64,000 nt of DNA from an uncultured Brevibacillus sp. (GTDB lineage Bacteria; Bacillota; Bacilli; Brevibacillales; Brevibacillaceae): the NCBI RefSeq assembly GCF_947502445.1, contig NZ_CANMZW010000001.1, positions 186,001-250,000 on the forward strand. The letters are read 5' to 3'. This document shows, one piece after another, positions 27,082 to 36,357 of the stretch. A program made the translations under genes and the position numbers. Within the stretch, counting starts at the first letter, position 1. The number at the start of each line of letters is the position of its first letter. A model generated the notes under the pieces. That model worked only from the letters and a program-made list of their open reading frames with translations, made no database searches and was not told the DNA's origin.

Positions 27082-28023
27082 TTGGCAATGGAACAAAGAA
27101 TAGACCCGTTATTTCGCCCGTTGACCAAAAACACGCAGGCCAATGTCATCTCACGGCCGAGTCTTAGCAATGCGCAGCAAGTGATTCGCAAGCTGATCAA
27201 AAACAAATTGGCGATGCTTGGGCTAGTTATTATCGTATTGCTGGTGGGCATGGCGATTGTTGGACCGAGCATGGTTCCGTACAGCTATTCGGATCAGAGC
27301 TTGCTGACGAAAAACCAGGAGATTTCCTCAGAGCATTGGTTTGGTACCGACGAGTTGGGACGCGACATGTTTGCCCGTACATGGTATGGAGCAAGGATTT
27401 CACTCACGATTGGTGTCGTAGCAGCGCTGATTGACCTTGTTATCGGTGTTACGGTTGGAGGTATTGCTGGCTACATGGCAGGGCGTGGCAAGCGCGGCGA
27501 TCGCATCGACACAATTATCATGCGTGTTATTGAGGTACTGTATGGGCTTCCGTACCTGCTGGTTGTCATTTTGCTGATGGTAGTCATGGAGCCAGGAATG
27601 CTTACGATTATTATCGCTTTGTCTGCGACTGGCTGGACCGGGATGGCGCGTCTGGTGCGCGGTCAAATTTTGCAGCTGAAGAACCAGGAATTTATTTTGG
27701 CAGCTCAAGTACTGGGAGCCAAATTTACACGAATTTTATTGAAGCATTTGATTCCGAATACAATTGGCGTCATTATCGTGAATCTGACCTTTACGATTCC
27801 CTCTGCGATCTTTGCCGAGTCGTTCCTGAGCTTTTTGGGGCTTGGTGTACAAGCACCTGTAGCGAGCTGGGGAACGATGACAAACGATGGCCTTGGTGTT
27901 ATTTTGACTGGCGATTGGTGGCGTCTGTTTTTCCCTGCCTTGATGATTTCCTTGACGATGTTTGCCTTTAACGTATTTGGTGACGGCTTGCAGGACGCAT
28001 TGGACCCGCGACTACGTGATTAA
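27082..28023 (+). CDS. Peptide ABC transporter permease, OppC/DppC type
   Basis: A 313-residue inner-membrane permease, partner of the OppB-type protein encoded just before it. It has the OppC_N segment with one helix (LAMLGLVIIVLLVGMAIVG), the periplasm-facing loop HWFGTDELGRDMFAR that is a hallmark of OppC/DppC, then five helices. The EAA loop is AAQVLGAKFTRILLKHLIPN, followed by the typical ESFLSFLGLGVQAPVASWG. The probable start is TTG at 27082, 9 bases after GGAG; the ATG at 27088 is an alternative. Confidence 0.95.
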   Translation: MAMEQRIDPLFRPLTKNTQANVISRPSLSNAQQVIRKLIKNKLAMLGLVIIVLLVGMAIVGPSMVPYSYSDQSLLTKNQEISSEHWFGTDELGRDMFARTWYGARISLTIGVVAALIDLVIGVTVGGIAGYMAGRGKRGDRIDTIIMRVIEVLYGLPYLLVVILLMVVMEPGMLTIIIALSATGWTGMARLVRGQILQLKNQEFILAAQVLGAKFTRILLKHLIPNTIGVIIVNLTFTIPSAIFAESFLSFLGLGVQAPVASWGTMTNDGLGVILTGDWWRLFFPALMISLTMFAFNVFGDGLQDALDPRLRD

Positions 28024-28080
28024 AGGCTCCTTGAAAAAGGCGATGAAAAAGAGCGATGGGAGATGGGGGGAGAAATGACG

Positions 28081-29103
28081 ATGAGGCAGCATTTGCTAGA
28101 AATCGATGATTTAAAGGTGAACTTCAAGACGTACGGTGGGGAAGTCCAGGCTGTACGGGGAGTTTCCTTTCATGTAGACAAAGGGGAAACGGTCGCAATC
28201 GTGGGAGAGAGCGGCTGTGGCAAGAGTGTGACTGCTCAGGCGATAATGGGGCTAATCCCTAATCCCCCAGGGAGAATTGTTGGAGGCAAGGTTGTTTTCG
28301 AAGGAAAAGAGATCACGCATTTGCCGAAGAAGGAACTGCTTGGTATTCGGGGGACGCAGATCGGGATGGTCTTCCAAGACCCGATGACAGCACTGAATCC
28401 GACGATGAAGGTAGGAGCCCAAATTGTAGAAGGCTTCGTTCGCAGTCAAAAGGTGACCAGAGAAGAAGCACGAAAACGGGCAATTGAAATGCTCGGACTG
28501 GTCGGCATCCCTGACCCGGAAAAACGGATCGATCAATATCCGCACCAATTCAGTGGAGGAATGCGTCAGCGCGTCGTTATCGCCATCGCACTCGCTTGTC
28601 AGCCAAAGCTGGTTATCGCAGATGAACCAACGACTGCACTCGACGTAACCATCCAGGCGCAAATTCTTGACCTGTTGAAGCGACTTCAGGAAGAGCAGGA
28701 GCTATCTGTTGTCATCATTACCCATGACCTGGGAGTGGTAGCAGAGGTAGCTCACCGCATGGTTGTCATGTATGCGGGAATGGTCGTAGAGACGGGAACC
28801 GTCGAAGATGTGTTTGCCAATCCTCGTCATCCGTACACATGGGGACTGATGCGCTCACTGCCACGTCTGGATGAGGGTGAAAAGCAGCGCTTGATACCGA
28901 TTGAAGGAAGTCCGCCAGACCTGTTCCAACCGCCGAAGGGCTGCCCATTTGCTGCCCGGTGTGATTTTGCTATGGAAATTTGCGATCAACAGATGCCGGT
29001 AACGAGTGAGTTTGCAGAGGGACATCAGGCAGCATGCTGGCTGCACGACCCGCGGGCGCCACGTATCGAAGAGCTGGTTGCAGCAGGGAGGCAAGGAGTA
29101 TGA
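28081..29103 (+). CDS. Peptide ABC transporter ATPase, OppD/DppD type
   Basis: A 340-residue ABC ATPase powering peptide import. Walker A is GESGCGKSV, the Q-loop region [12 protein letters not shown], the ABC signature FSGGMRQR, Walker [13 protein letters not shown] and the H-loop ITHDLG. The C-terminal oligopeptide-transporter extension is present ([16 protein letters not shown], then the Cys-containing [13 protein letters not shown]), which in this family can bind an iron-sulfur cluster. Of three in-frame ATGs (28063, 28075, 28081) the last has the best distance (8 bases) from GGGGGGAG. It overlaps the next gene as ATGA. Confidence 0.95.
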   Translation: MRQHLLEIDDLKVNFKTYGGEVQAVRGVSFHVDKGETVAIVGESGCGKSVTAQAIMGLIPNPPGRIVGGKVVFEGKEITHLPKKELLGIRGTQIGMVFQDPMTALNPTMKVGAQIVEGFVRSQKVTREEARKRAIEMLGLVGIPDPEKRIDQYPHQFSGGMRQRVVIAIALACQPKLVIADEPTTALDVTIQAQILDLLKRLQEEQELSVVIITHDLGVVAEVAHRMVVMYAGMVVETGTVEDVFANPRHPYTWGLMRSLPRLDEGEKQRLIPIEGSPPDLFQPPKGCPFAARCDFAMEICDQQMPVTSEFAEGHQAACWLHDPRAPRIEELVAAGRQGV

Positions 29104-30044
29104 CGCAGGCACTTGTAGAAGTACGTAATTTGAAAAAGTACTTTTCGATTGGACAAGAGTTTGACCTGAAAGCAGTAGATGGTGTTTCCTTTACGATCAA
29201 TAAAGGGGAAACGCTTGGTCTGGTAGGGGAGAGCGGCTGCGGAAAGTCCACACTTGGACGTACGATCATCAGACTGTATGAGAATACAGATGGAGAGGTC
29301 TTGTTTAAAGGAAAGAATGTGCACAAGCTGCGCGGAAAGGAAGCAGGTCAGTTTAACCGCGATGTACAGATGATTTTTCAAGACCCGCAGGCGAGTCTGA
29401 ATCCGCGCATGACAGTCGAGGATATCATTGCAGAAGGACTGGATATTCACGGTCTCAACCGGGGAATGCGCCGGGAGCGTGTGGCGGAGCTGTTGCAGCT
29501 GGTAGGATTGCATCGTGATCACGCGCAGCGTTTCCCACATGAATTCAGTGGTGGTCAGAGGCAGCGGATCGGGATTGCGCGAGCGCTGGCCGTAGAGCCG
29601 GAGTTTATCATTGCAGACGAGCCGATCTCTGCACTGGACGTCTCGATTCAAGCGCAGGTCGTGAATTTGCTGGAAGACCTGCAGCAAGATCGCGGTCTGA
29701 CCTATTTGTTCATCGCGCATGACTTATCCATGGTTAAGCACATATCAAACCGGATTGGTGTCATGTACTTGGGCAAGCTGGTAGAACTGGCAACGAGTAA
29801 CGAGTTGTATGCTCGCCCGCTTCATCCGTATACGCAGGCGCTGCTCTCCTCTGTGCCAGTACCAGACCCGACTGTCAAGCGGGAGAGAATCGTTCTCCAG
29901 GGTGATTTGCCAAGTCCGGCGAACAAGCCGAGTGGCTGTGGCTTTCGCACTCGTTGCCCGCTGGCGACAGCACGCTGTACAGAGGAAGAGCCTATATGGC
30001 AGGAGGCAGAGGCTGGGCACTGGGTCGCTTGTCATATGATTTGA
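29100..30044 (+). CDS. Peptide ABC transporter ATPase, OppF/DppF type
   Basis: A 314-residue second ABC ATPase forming a heterodimer with the OppD-type protein. Walker [25 protein letters not shown], signature FSGGQRQR, Walker [13 protein letters not shown] and H-loop IAHDLS are all intact. The C-terminal segment again carries the peptide-importer block [12 protein letters not shown] and the cysteine run [15 protein letters not shown]. It starts inside the stop of the preceding gene (ATGA), so the two are coupled and made in equal amounts. It is the last gene of the sigma-54 operon and is followed by a strong terminator. Confidence 0.95.
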   Translation: MTQALVEVRNLKKYFSIGQEFDLKAVDGVSFTINKGETLGLVGESGCGKSTLGRTIIRLYENTDGEVLFKGKNVHKLRGKEAGQFNRDVQMIFQDPQASLNPRMTVEDIIAEGLDIHGLNRGMRRERVAELLQLVGLHRDHAQRFPHEFSGGQRQRIGIARALAVEPEFIIADEPISALDVSIQAQVVNLLEDLQQDRGLTYLFIAHDLSMVKHISNRIGVMYLGKLVELATSNELYARPLHPYTQALLSSVPVPDPTVKRERIVLQGDLPSPANKPSGCGFRTRCPLATARCTEEEPIWQEAEAGHWVACHMI

Positions 30045-30067
30045 GGAATTTGACCTGTGAGCAGAAT

Positions 30068-30099
30068 AAAAAGACGTTCCGATGCAGGAACGTCTTTTT
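30068..30099. terminator. Bidirectional terminator ending the peptide operon
   Basis: AAAAAGACGTTCC and GGAACGTCTTTTT are perfect complements around a 6-base loop. It serves both the peptide operon (+) and the aadK gene (-). Confidence 0.92.
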
Positions 30100-30127
30100 T
30101 GCGTACAGCGTGGAAAAGCGAGCCAAC

Positions 30128-30991
30128 TCATTTCGTTTCTGCCCACGCTTCATAAATTTTGTCCGTATACGCACTGATCGAATCGTCGTACATCGGATAC
30201 GCATACCCCAGGTCTTTTGCCACCGCTTTGGAATATTTTCGAAATAGCTCATAGCAAGTAAACAATGACTCCCACATGCTTTGATAGCTCTTTCCGGAAT
30301 AGGTGGATAGCAGTGCTTCCCAATCTTTCATTGGAAGATAGCGATCTATAACTTTGTAGTTCTTTCCGACGCTAAAGGAATAGCCTTGCTCTGAACCAAT
30401 TTGCCAAGCCATCATTCGCAGCAAATTGGGCCTGGCGACCTCGTGTAGATGGTCAATCGCAAACAGGATCTCTTTTCTCGCTAATCCTTTGACGACATAG
30501 GTAGAGACATTCCAAAATTCATTGCAGCAATCATCAAATTCTGTTGGTGTCGGTTTTTTGATCCAATACTTGCGGTCGCTCGCAATCACTTCCTCTTTGA
30601 TGCGATTATCTTTATCCAGCAAGACCTCCACTAAACCGTCACTACTGGAAAAATATTCGTCTACCTCGTCACAGGGAATGAGCGTCAGGTCCAATTTGTT
30701 GCCATCTTCAAAAAGAATAATATAGGAAAACCAGTTCCCTAGTTCTGGCGGAAAAAGCTCCATGCCTTCAGGTTTTTGCATCATGAGGCGTTTCCCGAAT
30801 TGGTCGAGCCAGTGATCATTTTCCTTGAAAGAATCCATATCCGTGACGAAATAAGAAACGTCATAATCCTGAAATTGGTCTGGAGGAATGTTTTTATTTG
30901 TCCGAGATCCTTCCAGTGTGGCCAGGCGGATTCGATCCTCCTTCACAGCAAAATCTACAAGCATGCTCATCATTTCGTGTTCTGTTCTCAA
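30128..30991 (-). CDS. aadK: Aminoglycoside 6-adenylyltransferase (AadK-like)
   Basis: A 287-residue nucleotidyltransferase that adenylates streptomycin at the 6-OH, lowering its binding to the ribosome. The start region RTEHEMMSMLVDFAVK, LATLEGSRTNKNIPPDQFQ with the nucleotidyltransferase Gly-Ser, DYDVSYFVTDMDSF with metal-binding Asp residues, PPELGNWFSYIILFEDG and DDCCNEFWNVSTYVVKGLA match Bacillus AadK closely as I recall it. The start is TTG at 30991, ten bases after GGGAGG. The gene stands alone between two terminators and looks native, with no mobile element nearby, so it is likely an intrinsic resistance determinant. Confidence 0.93.
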   Translation of the reverse strand: MRTEHEMMSMLVDFAVKEDRIRLATLEGSRTNKNIPPDQFQDYDVSYFVTDMDSFKENDHWLDQFGKRLMMQKPEGMELFPPELGNWFSYIILFEDGNKLDLTLIPCDEVDEYFSSSDGLVEVLLDKDNRIKEEVIASDRKYWIKKPTPTEFDDCCNEFWNVSTYVVKGLARKEILFAIDHLHEVARPNLLRMMAWQIGSEQGYSFSVGKNYKVIDRYLPMKDWEALLSTYSGKSYQSMWESLFTCYELFRKYSKAVAKDLGYAYPMYDDSISAYTDKIYEAWAETK

Positions 30992-31038
30992 TGCGAGGAA
31001 ACCTCCCTCTCTTTACGTTTATAAATCTCGCAATATAC

Positions 31039-31422
31039 TTAGACATAGTAGAAGCAGGTAAGAATGAGAGAGAACAAAATCAGACTGGCCCCTATTGTTA
31101 AAAGAAGATACGTTCCAAATCGTGCGATTGTTTCCTTTTTTTGTTCAAAAGCAGGATCGTTTGATTGGAACATATCATTCTCGATCATGCGGGGTTTGCG
31201 GAAGAACATGCCTTTCAGCTGTTTGAAGCCTCGCAAGAAAACGACAAAGAAACCGGAACGAACGACAAGAGTAAGGCATCCAATCATCAAAAAGAACAGG
31301 CCGAATAAAAAGCTTTGATTAATGATGGATAACAAAAGAGTAGGTTGCATAGTCGTTCCAAGGAGTAGGCTGCTAATAACTGCCGATGCGAGTAGGAGAG
31401 TTATCCATTTTTTCACGTTCAA
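31039..31422 (-). CDS. DUF3899 family membrane protein
   Basis: A 127-residue protein with three or four membrane helices: residues about 5-22, 30-55 (FLFGLFFLMIGCLTLVV) and 102-124 (YLLLTIGASLILFSLILTC), with a basic cytoplasmic stretch between (FKQLKGMFFRKPRM). The arrangement of an IGxxxxVxRxGFF helix end followed by FLRGFK is that of DUF3899, a small Firmicute family of unknown function. The start is TTG at 31422, placed 6-7 bases after AAAAGGA and overlapping the LysR stop, so it is co-transcribed with that regulator. Confidence 0.75.
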   Translation of the reverse strand: MNVKKWITLLLASAVISSLLLGTTMQPTLLLSIINQSFLFGLFFLMIGCLTLVVRSGFFVVFLRGFKQLKGMFFRKPRMIENDMFQSNDPAFEQKKETIARFGTYLLLTIGASLILFSLILTCFYYV

Positions 31423-32303
31423 AACACGTCCTTTTGAAAAATTGTAGCGATACGCTCGGCCTCTCGCATAAAAGCGAGCACTGCAAGTGAAGCATTCGCC
31501 AGAGTAGGTACAGCTAACCCAATGTGACGGGTAGCGGGTGGAGTAAGCTCCTTGACTGCTATATTAGGTAAGGAGACTGGCAGTGTGAGGGCAGGTATGA
31601 CGGTCACGCCGACCCCGGCTTCTACCATAGCAAGGATTGTAGCGTTGTCTGCTATCTCGAATACCGTCTGGGGCTCTAATCCCTTCTTTTGAAACTCGCT
31701 GCTGACCAATCGTTCACAGCCCGCCATAGGCATGATGAAGGGCTCATCTGCTAGCTGCTCCAATGACACCGAGGACTTTGTTGCGAGTGGATGGTGAGCT
31801 GGCAGTACAGCATGCAGGTTGTCACGAATCAGCAAGGTTCCTTCTAATCCTGCCTCGGGCCAGGGATGAAAACCGACATCAACCACGCCAGTATGCAGCC
31901 ATTGCTTGATTTCCTGATAGGAGCCTTCGAACAGCCGTGTCTTTATCTGTGGATACAGCTTTTGAATGGATTGCAGCAAAGCTGGCAAAAAGCTTGTTGT
32001 TATGCTGGGAAAGGAACCGATGCGGATTGTAGCTTGGTGAATGCCGGCAGCTTGGGCCGCGATTCTCTTGATAGCAGCGGTCTGTTCTAAAATGATTCGC
32101 GCACTCGCGTCTACCTGTCCCCCGGCTGCTGTCAGCTTGACGCCGCTGCGACTTCGTGTGAACAGGCTAATGCCCAGCTCTTTTTCCAGCGCATGGATAG
32201 TATGACTGACTCCTGATTGGCTCAAGCCGATTTTTTCACCTGCACGGGTGAAGCTGCCACTATCACTGACTGCGACGAGTAGCTCCAATTGAAACAAAGT
32301 CAT
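31419..32303 (-). CDS. LysR family transcriptional regulator
   Basis: A 294-residue DNA-binding regulator. The winged helix-turn-helix is at residues 1-60: LELLVAVSDSGSFTRAGEKI, then GLSQSGVSHTIHALEKELG and LFTRSRSGVKLTAAG. The effector domain follows from about residue 90 (IRIGSFPSITTSFLPALL). The start at 32303 is used because GGAAGG lies upstream; a further ATG at 32321 lacks one. It is transcribed divergently from the PhzF-family gene 127 bases away, the usual arrangement when a LysR protein controls its neighbour, so it probably regulates that gene and itself. The effector is unknown. Confidence 0.92.
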   Translation of the reverse strand: MTLFQLELLVAVSDSGSFTRAGEKIGLSQSGVSHTIHALEKELGISLFTRSRSGVKLTAAGGQVDASARIILEQTAAIKRIAAQAAGIHQATIRIGSFPSITTSFLPALLQSIQKLYPQIKTRLFEGSYQEIKQWLHTGVVDVGFHPWPEAGLEGTLLIRDNLHAVLPAHHPLATKSSVSLEQLADEPFIMPMAGCERLVSSEFQKKGLEPQTVFEIADNATILAMVEAGVGVTVIPALTLPVSLPNIAVKELTPPATRHIGLAVPTLANASLAVLAFMREAERIATIFQKDVF

Positions 32304-32429
32304 TCGATTTCTTCCTTCCATGAAGTTTTATTCATGCTAGGTATGCGAAACCTTAAGTTTACTTGGAATCTTCTAGTATTTATGATGAAAGCAAGAACGA
32401 TTCCAGCGGTTCATAAAGGAGAGAAAACG

Positions 32430-33335
32430 ATGAAAGCTGTGAAGGTATACCATGTAGACGCATTTACGAGTAAACCGTTTGCCGGAAATCCAGCAGGTGT
32501 CATACCGGATGCAAGTACTTTGACTTTACCGCAAATGCAGCAGATTGCCAATGAGCTGAACCTGCCTGAATCAGCATTTTTACTGCCCTCTTCGCATCCT
32601 GAAGCAGATTATCGCATCCGCTATTTCTCGCCGACCGTCGAGATCAATTTTTGTGGGCATGCAACAGTAGCCTCAACATGGGTGTTGGCAACCGAGTTTG
32701 GGTGGCTGGAAAAAGGAAAGCGCATCGTATTCGAAACCAATGTGGGATTGATTCCCGTCGAGCTCGAAGTTCAGGATGGTCAATTGCAACGGGTAACGAT
32801 GACACAAATCACTCCCTCCGTCAAGGAACTAGCTTTGGACCCTGCAGCAGTTGCTAGGATGGTAGGGATTCGCACAGATGATATCGATGATCGCTATCCC
32901 ATGAAGCTGGCATCTACGGGAGGACTGCATCTGCTTGTCCCCGTGCAAACCAAAGAGGCGATTAATCAAGCAGTGCCAGCACTGGCTGAGCTGGCTGCGA
33001 TGAACCAGGAGCATGGCATTACGACCACACATTTGTTCTCCTGGGATGCTCCAGATGGCTACAATCTGTATACCCGTGACTTTGCACCTGCTATCGGGAT
33101 TGCGGAAGATCCAGTAACAGGTGCGGCAAACGGGGCGCTCGCCGGGTACCTGGCCTTGGAAAATTTGTTGCCAGCAGGAGCAAAGCATCACCTCGTGGTC
33201 GGCCAAGGTCACGCGATTAATCGACCAGGCACGCTTTATATTACCATCGATACATCAGCCCAAGACCCGGTTATTCGTGTTGCCGGTGAGGCTCATATAA
33301 CGATTACAGGAGAACTACGCTTGCCGTTGGAATAA
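32430..33335 (+). CDS. PhzF family isomerase/epimerase-like protein
   Basis: A 301-residue protein of the PhzF/diaminopimelate-epimerase fold. It has VYHVDAFTSKPFAGNPAGV at the N-terminus, LNLPESAFLLPS with the conserved catalytic Glu, YRIRYFSPTVEINFCGHATVA, and in the second half ARDFAP-like TRDFAPAIGIAEDPVTGAA. PhzF itself isomerises a phenazine precursor; most relatives have no known substrate. No phenazine genes are nearby, so phenazine synthesis is not implied. The SD AAAGGAGAG is 6 bases before the chosen ATG at 32430. Probably controlled by the divergent LysR protein. Confidence 0.9.
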   Translation: MKAVKVYHVDAFTSKPFAGNPAGVIPDASTLTLPQMQQIANELNLPESAFLLPSSHPEADYRIRYFSPTVEINFCGHATVASTWVLATEFGWLEKGKRIVFETNVGLIPVELEVQDGQLQRVTMTQITPSVKELALDPAAVARMVGIRTDDIDDRYPMKLASTGGLHLLVPVQTKEAINQAVPALAELAAMNQEHGITTTHLFSWDAPDGYNLYTRDFAPAIGIAEDPVTGAANGALAGYLALENLLPAGAKHHLVVGQGHAINRPGTLYITIDTSAQDPVIRVAGEAHITITGELRLPLE

Positions 33336-33348
33336 AGCAGCGAGCCAG

Positions 33349-33396
33349 TCCCCCTTGAGACCGAAACAAGCAGGTCTGGGGGGATTTTTCTTTTTT
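33349..33396 (+). terminator. Terminator after the PhzF gene
   Basis: TCCCCC and AGACC on the left pair with GGTCT and GGGGGGA on the right, with a 3-base bulge, followed by TTTTTC and a further T-run. Confidence 0.75.
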
Positions 33397-33494
33397 TGCC
33401 ATTTTTCGCAATCAGGATGCGATTCTACTGGAAAAATGTCCGGATTTTTACGTTATAATAGGGGGCAGGAACAAGCAGAGAGAGGGATTTTTAG

Positions 33495-35060
33495 GTGGAA
33501 CATCTTAGTGGTTCACATGATTCAGCACTCGTAGTATTATCGTATATCGTTGCGGTTGTCTCCTCCTACACCGTTCTTGACTTGGTTGGGAGAATCAGCA
33601 CGCTCACAGGGGAAAAGCGATGGCTATGGATTTCATTTGGCGCGGTTGCCATGGGAATGGGGATATGGTCGATGCATTTTGTCGGCATGCTAGCCTTTTC
33701 GTTGCCGGTTCCGGTGGCATACGATCTGGTCATTGTATTTCTCTCAGTGGTTGTCGCCATTATCGCATCCTTTATTGCTTTGCATATTGTCTGCCGCCAG
33801 CACGTCACTTCGCGTCAACTGCTAGGTAGTGGACTGCTGCTCGCTGCTGGAATTGCCTCGATGCATTACATCGGGATGTCTGCGATGCTGATTAAAATTA
33901 CGTACGATCCGCTTTATTTTTCACTTTCGATCGTAAATGCAATCGTTGCCTCTCTGGCTGCACTATGGCTGGCAATTTCCTTTCGCAGAGGGGAAAAGCA
34001 AGGGGCTGTCTGGAGAAAGCTCGCCAGTGGACTCGTCATGGGCGCTGCGATTACAGGCATGCATTACACAGGAATGATGGCAGCGCATTTTTCGCTTGAG
34101 GACAGAACTGCGCTTTCCTCAGGGAAACTATTGGACCAGGAGTGGCTCGCCTATTTTATTGCAGCAGGTACCTTGATGACGTTAGGGTTATCGTTGATCG
34201 GTATCGTCATCTCCAAGCGCTTGTCCACGAAAGATTCAGAGATCGAAGCAAAGACGAATGAGATTTATCTGATGAATCAGGAATTGCGTGAGCTAAACGA
34301 GAATTTGGAGCAGCTGGTCAAGGAAAGGACAGCCCAGCTAGAAAAAGCTCATGATGACGCTATACAGGCGAATCAGGTCAAAAGCCAGTTTTTAGCCAAT
34401 ATGAGCCATGAGCTGCGTACCCCTTTGAACGCCATAATCGGGTATAGCGAGATGCTGATGGAAGACGCGGAAGATTTGGGAGAGCCTGTCTTTGTAGAAG
34501 ACTTGGGGAAAATCAATAAAGCAGGGAAGCATCTGCTCTCGCTCATCAATGACATATTGGATATTTCCAAGATTGAAGCGGGGAAAATGGATGTCTTCTA
34601 TGAAAGCTGCGACTTGGCCGTTTTGATTAGCGAGGTGCAAAACACAATCGCGCCACTGATCGAACGAAATCATAACCAGTTCATTGTGTCAAAAGTAGAA
34701 GGTCAGCTCCGTACAGATGTCATGAAGCTGCGCCAAATTTTGATGAACCTGCTCAGTAATGCCAGCAAATTTACGAAAGCGGGCACGATCCGTTTTGATA
34801 TTTTTCCGCAAGCTCGTGACAGTAAATCGGGCTTTTGCTTTCGGATTCAAGATACAGGTATCGGCATGACTCCAGAGCAGACAGACAAGCTATTCCAGCC
34901 TTTCATGCAAGCAGACTCGTCAACCACACGCAAATACGGTGGAACAGGTCTGGGGCTGGCGATCAGCAAGCACTTTTGTATCTTGATGGGCGGTGTGATC
35001 GAAGTCGAGAGCGAGCTTGGCACTGGCAGTACTTTTACATGCTGGCTACCTAATCAGTAA
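33495..35060 (+). CDS. Membrane histidine kinase with MHYT sensor
   Basis: A 521-residue sensor kinase. The N-terminal seven-helix MHYT domain (about residues 10-235) shows its three repeats as MHFVGM, MHYIGM and MHYTGM, whose Met/His residues are proposed to bind copper and sense redox gases. A coiled coil follows ([19 protein letters not shown]), then the HisKA domain with [19 protein letters not shown] (phospho-acceptor His), and the ATPase domain with [15 protein letters not shown] (N box), IQDTGIGM (G1) and [13 protein letters not shown] (G2). The start is GTG at 33495, eight bases after GAGAGGG. No response regulator gene is adjacent, so it is an orphan kinase. Confidence 0.94.
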   Translation: MEHLSGSHDSALVVLSYIVAVVSSYTVLDLVGRISTLTGEKRWLWISFGAVAMGMGIWSMHFVGMLAFSLPVPVAYDLVIVFLSVVVAIIASFIALHIVCRQHVTSRQLLGSGLLLAAGIASMHYIGMSAMLIKITYDPLYFSLSIVNAIVASLAALWLAISFRRGEKQGAVWRKLASGLVMGAAITGMHYTGMMAAHFSLEDRTALSSGKLLDQEWLAYFIAAGTLMTLGLSLIGIVISKRLSTKDSEIEAKTNEIYLMNQELRELNENLEQLVKERTAQLEKAHDDAIQANQVKSQFLANMSHELRTPLNAIIGYSEMLMEDAEDLGEPVFVEDLGKINKAGKHLLSLINDILDISKIEAGKMDVFYESCDLAVLISEVQNTIAPLIERNHNQFIVSKVEGQLRTDVMKLRQILMNLLSNASKFTKAGTIRFDIFPQARDSKSGFCFRIQDTGIGMTPEQTDKLFQPFMQADSSTTRKYGGTGLGLAISKHFCILMGGVIEVESELGTGSTFTCWLPNQ

Positions 35061-35130
35061 CACAGATCCACCCCCCCTCCTCCCCGGAAAAAGGGATAAT
35101 GGAGGGGTGCCTACATTTTCACCATAATAA

Positions 35131-36186
35131 TCAATGCGGCTCCCATCGCAGCTTGCGAGCCTGCGTGTATCGTTCCATTACATACGGCCAGTTTACAATA
35201 TTCCACCAGCCCCCTACATATTTGTCGCGCTGGTTTTGGTACAACAGAAAATAAGCATGTTCCCATACATCGAGAACAAGGAGCGGTACAACGTCCCATT
35301 GTGAAAGGTTTTGATGCTTTTCGGCGGTGAGAATTTCCAGGTGCTGCGCTCGTGGTGACCAAACAAGGATCGCCCAGCCTGGACCTTCCACTTTTTCAGC
35401 GGCCTGGCTAAATTGCTTTTGAAAAGCATCATAGTTACCAAAGGAACGATTAATCGCTTCAGCCAGCTCTCCGGACGGCTCGCCGCCGCCATTTGGACTC
35501 ATCGAAGGCCAGAAAATGGTGTGCAAGTAATGACCAGCTCCGTTAAAAGCCAGCTCACGCTCCCAGTGGCGAATCAAATCAAAATTGCCGCTGTTTCGGG
35601 CTTCTGCCAGCTTGCGTTCAGCTGTATTGAGGTCATCTACATACTTTTGATGCAGCTTGTCATGGTGAATGTGCATGGTTGCTTCGTCAATGTAAGGCTC
35701 CAGGGCATTGTAGGCGTAGGGCAAGGGTGGAAGTGTATGTCGACCGACTCCGACAGGCCTGGCGACGCGGACGGGCTCACGAACAGAAGGATAGGCGATC
35801 GGTGTGGGGATGGCGATTATTCTATCGTTTATGACCTCAGGAATAGGCTCTGGTTCCTGAATGCTGGGGACACTTTGAGCAGGCTGGGCCTCGGAGGCAG
35901 TGGTTGTCTCCTCAGGAAGCTCTTCCTCCTGCAACTGGGCCAACCGTAAGAAGTGATGAAATTGTTTTTGAACCTCTTCTGCTTTGAAGAGAAGGGCAGG
36001 GAGTTCTTCATCATTTTTATTTGCATCAAGTAAAGAAGCCTTTTTCCCGATTTGGGTGAACGTCTCCTCGAATTTATGCAAATGCCGTTCCAGCTCTCGA
36101 CCCAGCGGTTTGCTTTTTCTCAGATGTTCAATCCATTGGCGGCCCCACTGGCTCCAATCCAGTAAATGTTTTGTTTGCTCATCCAA
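35131..36186 (-). CDS. Manganese/iron superoxide dismutase with long N-terminal extension
   Basis: A 351-residue protein whose C-terminal 200 residues are a Mn/Fe superoxide dismutase: LPPLPYAYNALEPYIDEATM, HHDKLHQKYVDDLN (metal His), GAGHYLHTIFW (metal His), WAILVW and VLDVWEHAYFLLY (metal Asp and His), DKYVGGWWNIVNW. The first 90 residues are a charged helical region and 90-145 a Pro/Glu-rich linker. Ordinary SodA is about 200 residues; the Bacillus SodF type also has such an extension. No signal peptide is visible. The start is TTG at 36186, eight bases after AAGGAGG. A sigma-K-like box lies upstream, which would fit a role in the spore coat, where SodA is known to act in Bacillus. Confidence 0.92.
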   Translation of the reverse strand: MDEQTKHLLDWSQWGRQWIEHLRKSKPLGRELERHLHKFEETFTQIGKKASLLDANKNDEELPALLFKAEEVQKQFHHFLRLAQLQEEELPEETTTASEAQPAQSVPSIQEPEPIPEVINDRIIAIPTPIAYPSVREPVRVARPVGVGRHTLPPLPYAYNALEPYIDEATMHIHHDKLHQKYVDDLNTAERKLAEARNSGNFDLIRHWERELAFNGAGHYLHTIFWPSMSPNGGGEPSGELAEAINRSFGNYDAFQKQFSQAAEKVEGPGWAILVWSPRAQHLEILTAEKHQNLSQWDVVPLLVLDVWEHAYFLLYQNQRDKYVGGWWNIVNWPYVMERYTQARKLRWEPH

Positions 36187-36222
36187 TTTAGGTCCCTCCT
36201 TCTTGTGGGCAATTCTCCTTTA

Positions 36223-36250
36223 CAATCTATGGCAGGAGCCCAGAGAAGGT
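36223..36250 (-). promoter_or_regulatory. Sigma-K-like promoter of the superoxide dismutase gene
   Basis: On the minus strand: AC, 17 bases, CATAGATTG, one mismatch (last base) from the sigma-K consensus. It lies about 37 bases upstream of the TTG start at 36186 and is back to back with the racE-side box. Confidence 0.42.
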
Positions 36251-36266
36251 GCGGCATTCGCGGAGT

Positions 36267-36294
36267 ACAAGAAATTTAGGCTCCGCATATGGTA
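36267..36294 (+). promoter_or_regulatory. Sigma-K-like promoter upstream of racE-gerM
   Basis: AC, 17 bases, CATATGGTA matches the sigma-K consensus at every fixed position, 64 bases before the racE ATG. racE is also needed in growth, so a vegetative promoter is expected too; a TACTAT-like -10 near 36325 is a weak candidate. Confidence 0.5.
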
Positions 36295-36357
36295 GTAGCA
36301 CAAATGCCATAGTGGTATGCTGTACTATATTCATTACAACAGGGGAGACACATTTGC

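Noticed and set aside
32430..33335. PhzF homologue as sign of a phenazine cluster
   Set aside because: No other phz genes are near, and the family is broad.
35061..35130. C-rich and G-rich arms between the MHYT kinase and dismutase genes as a terminator
   Set aside because: The arms pair only in part and no T-run follows on either strand.
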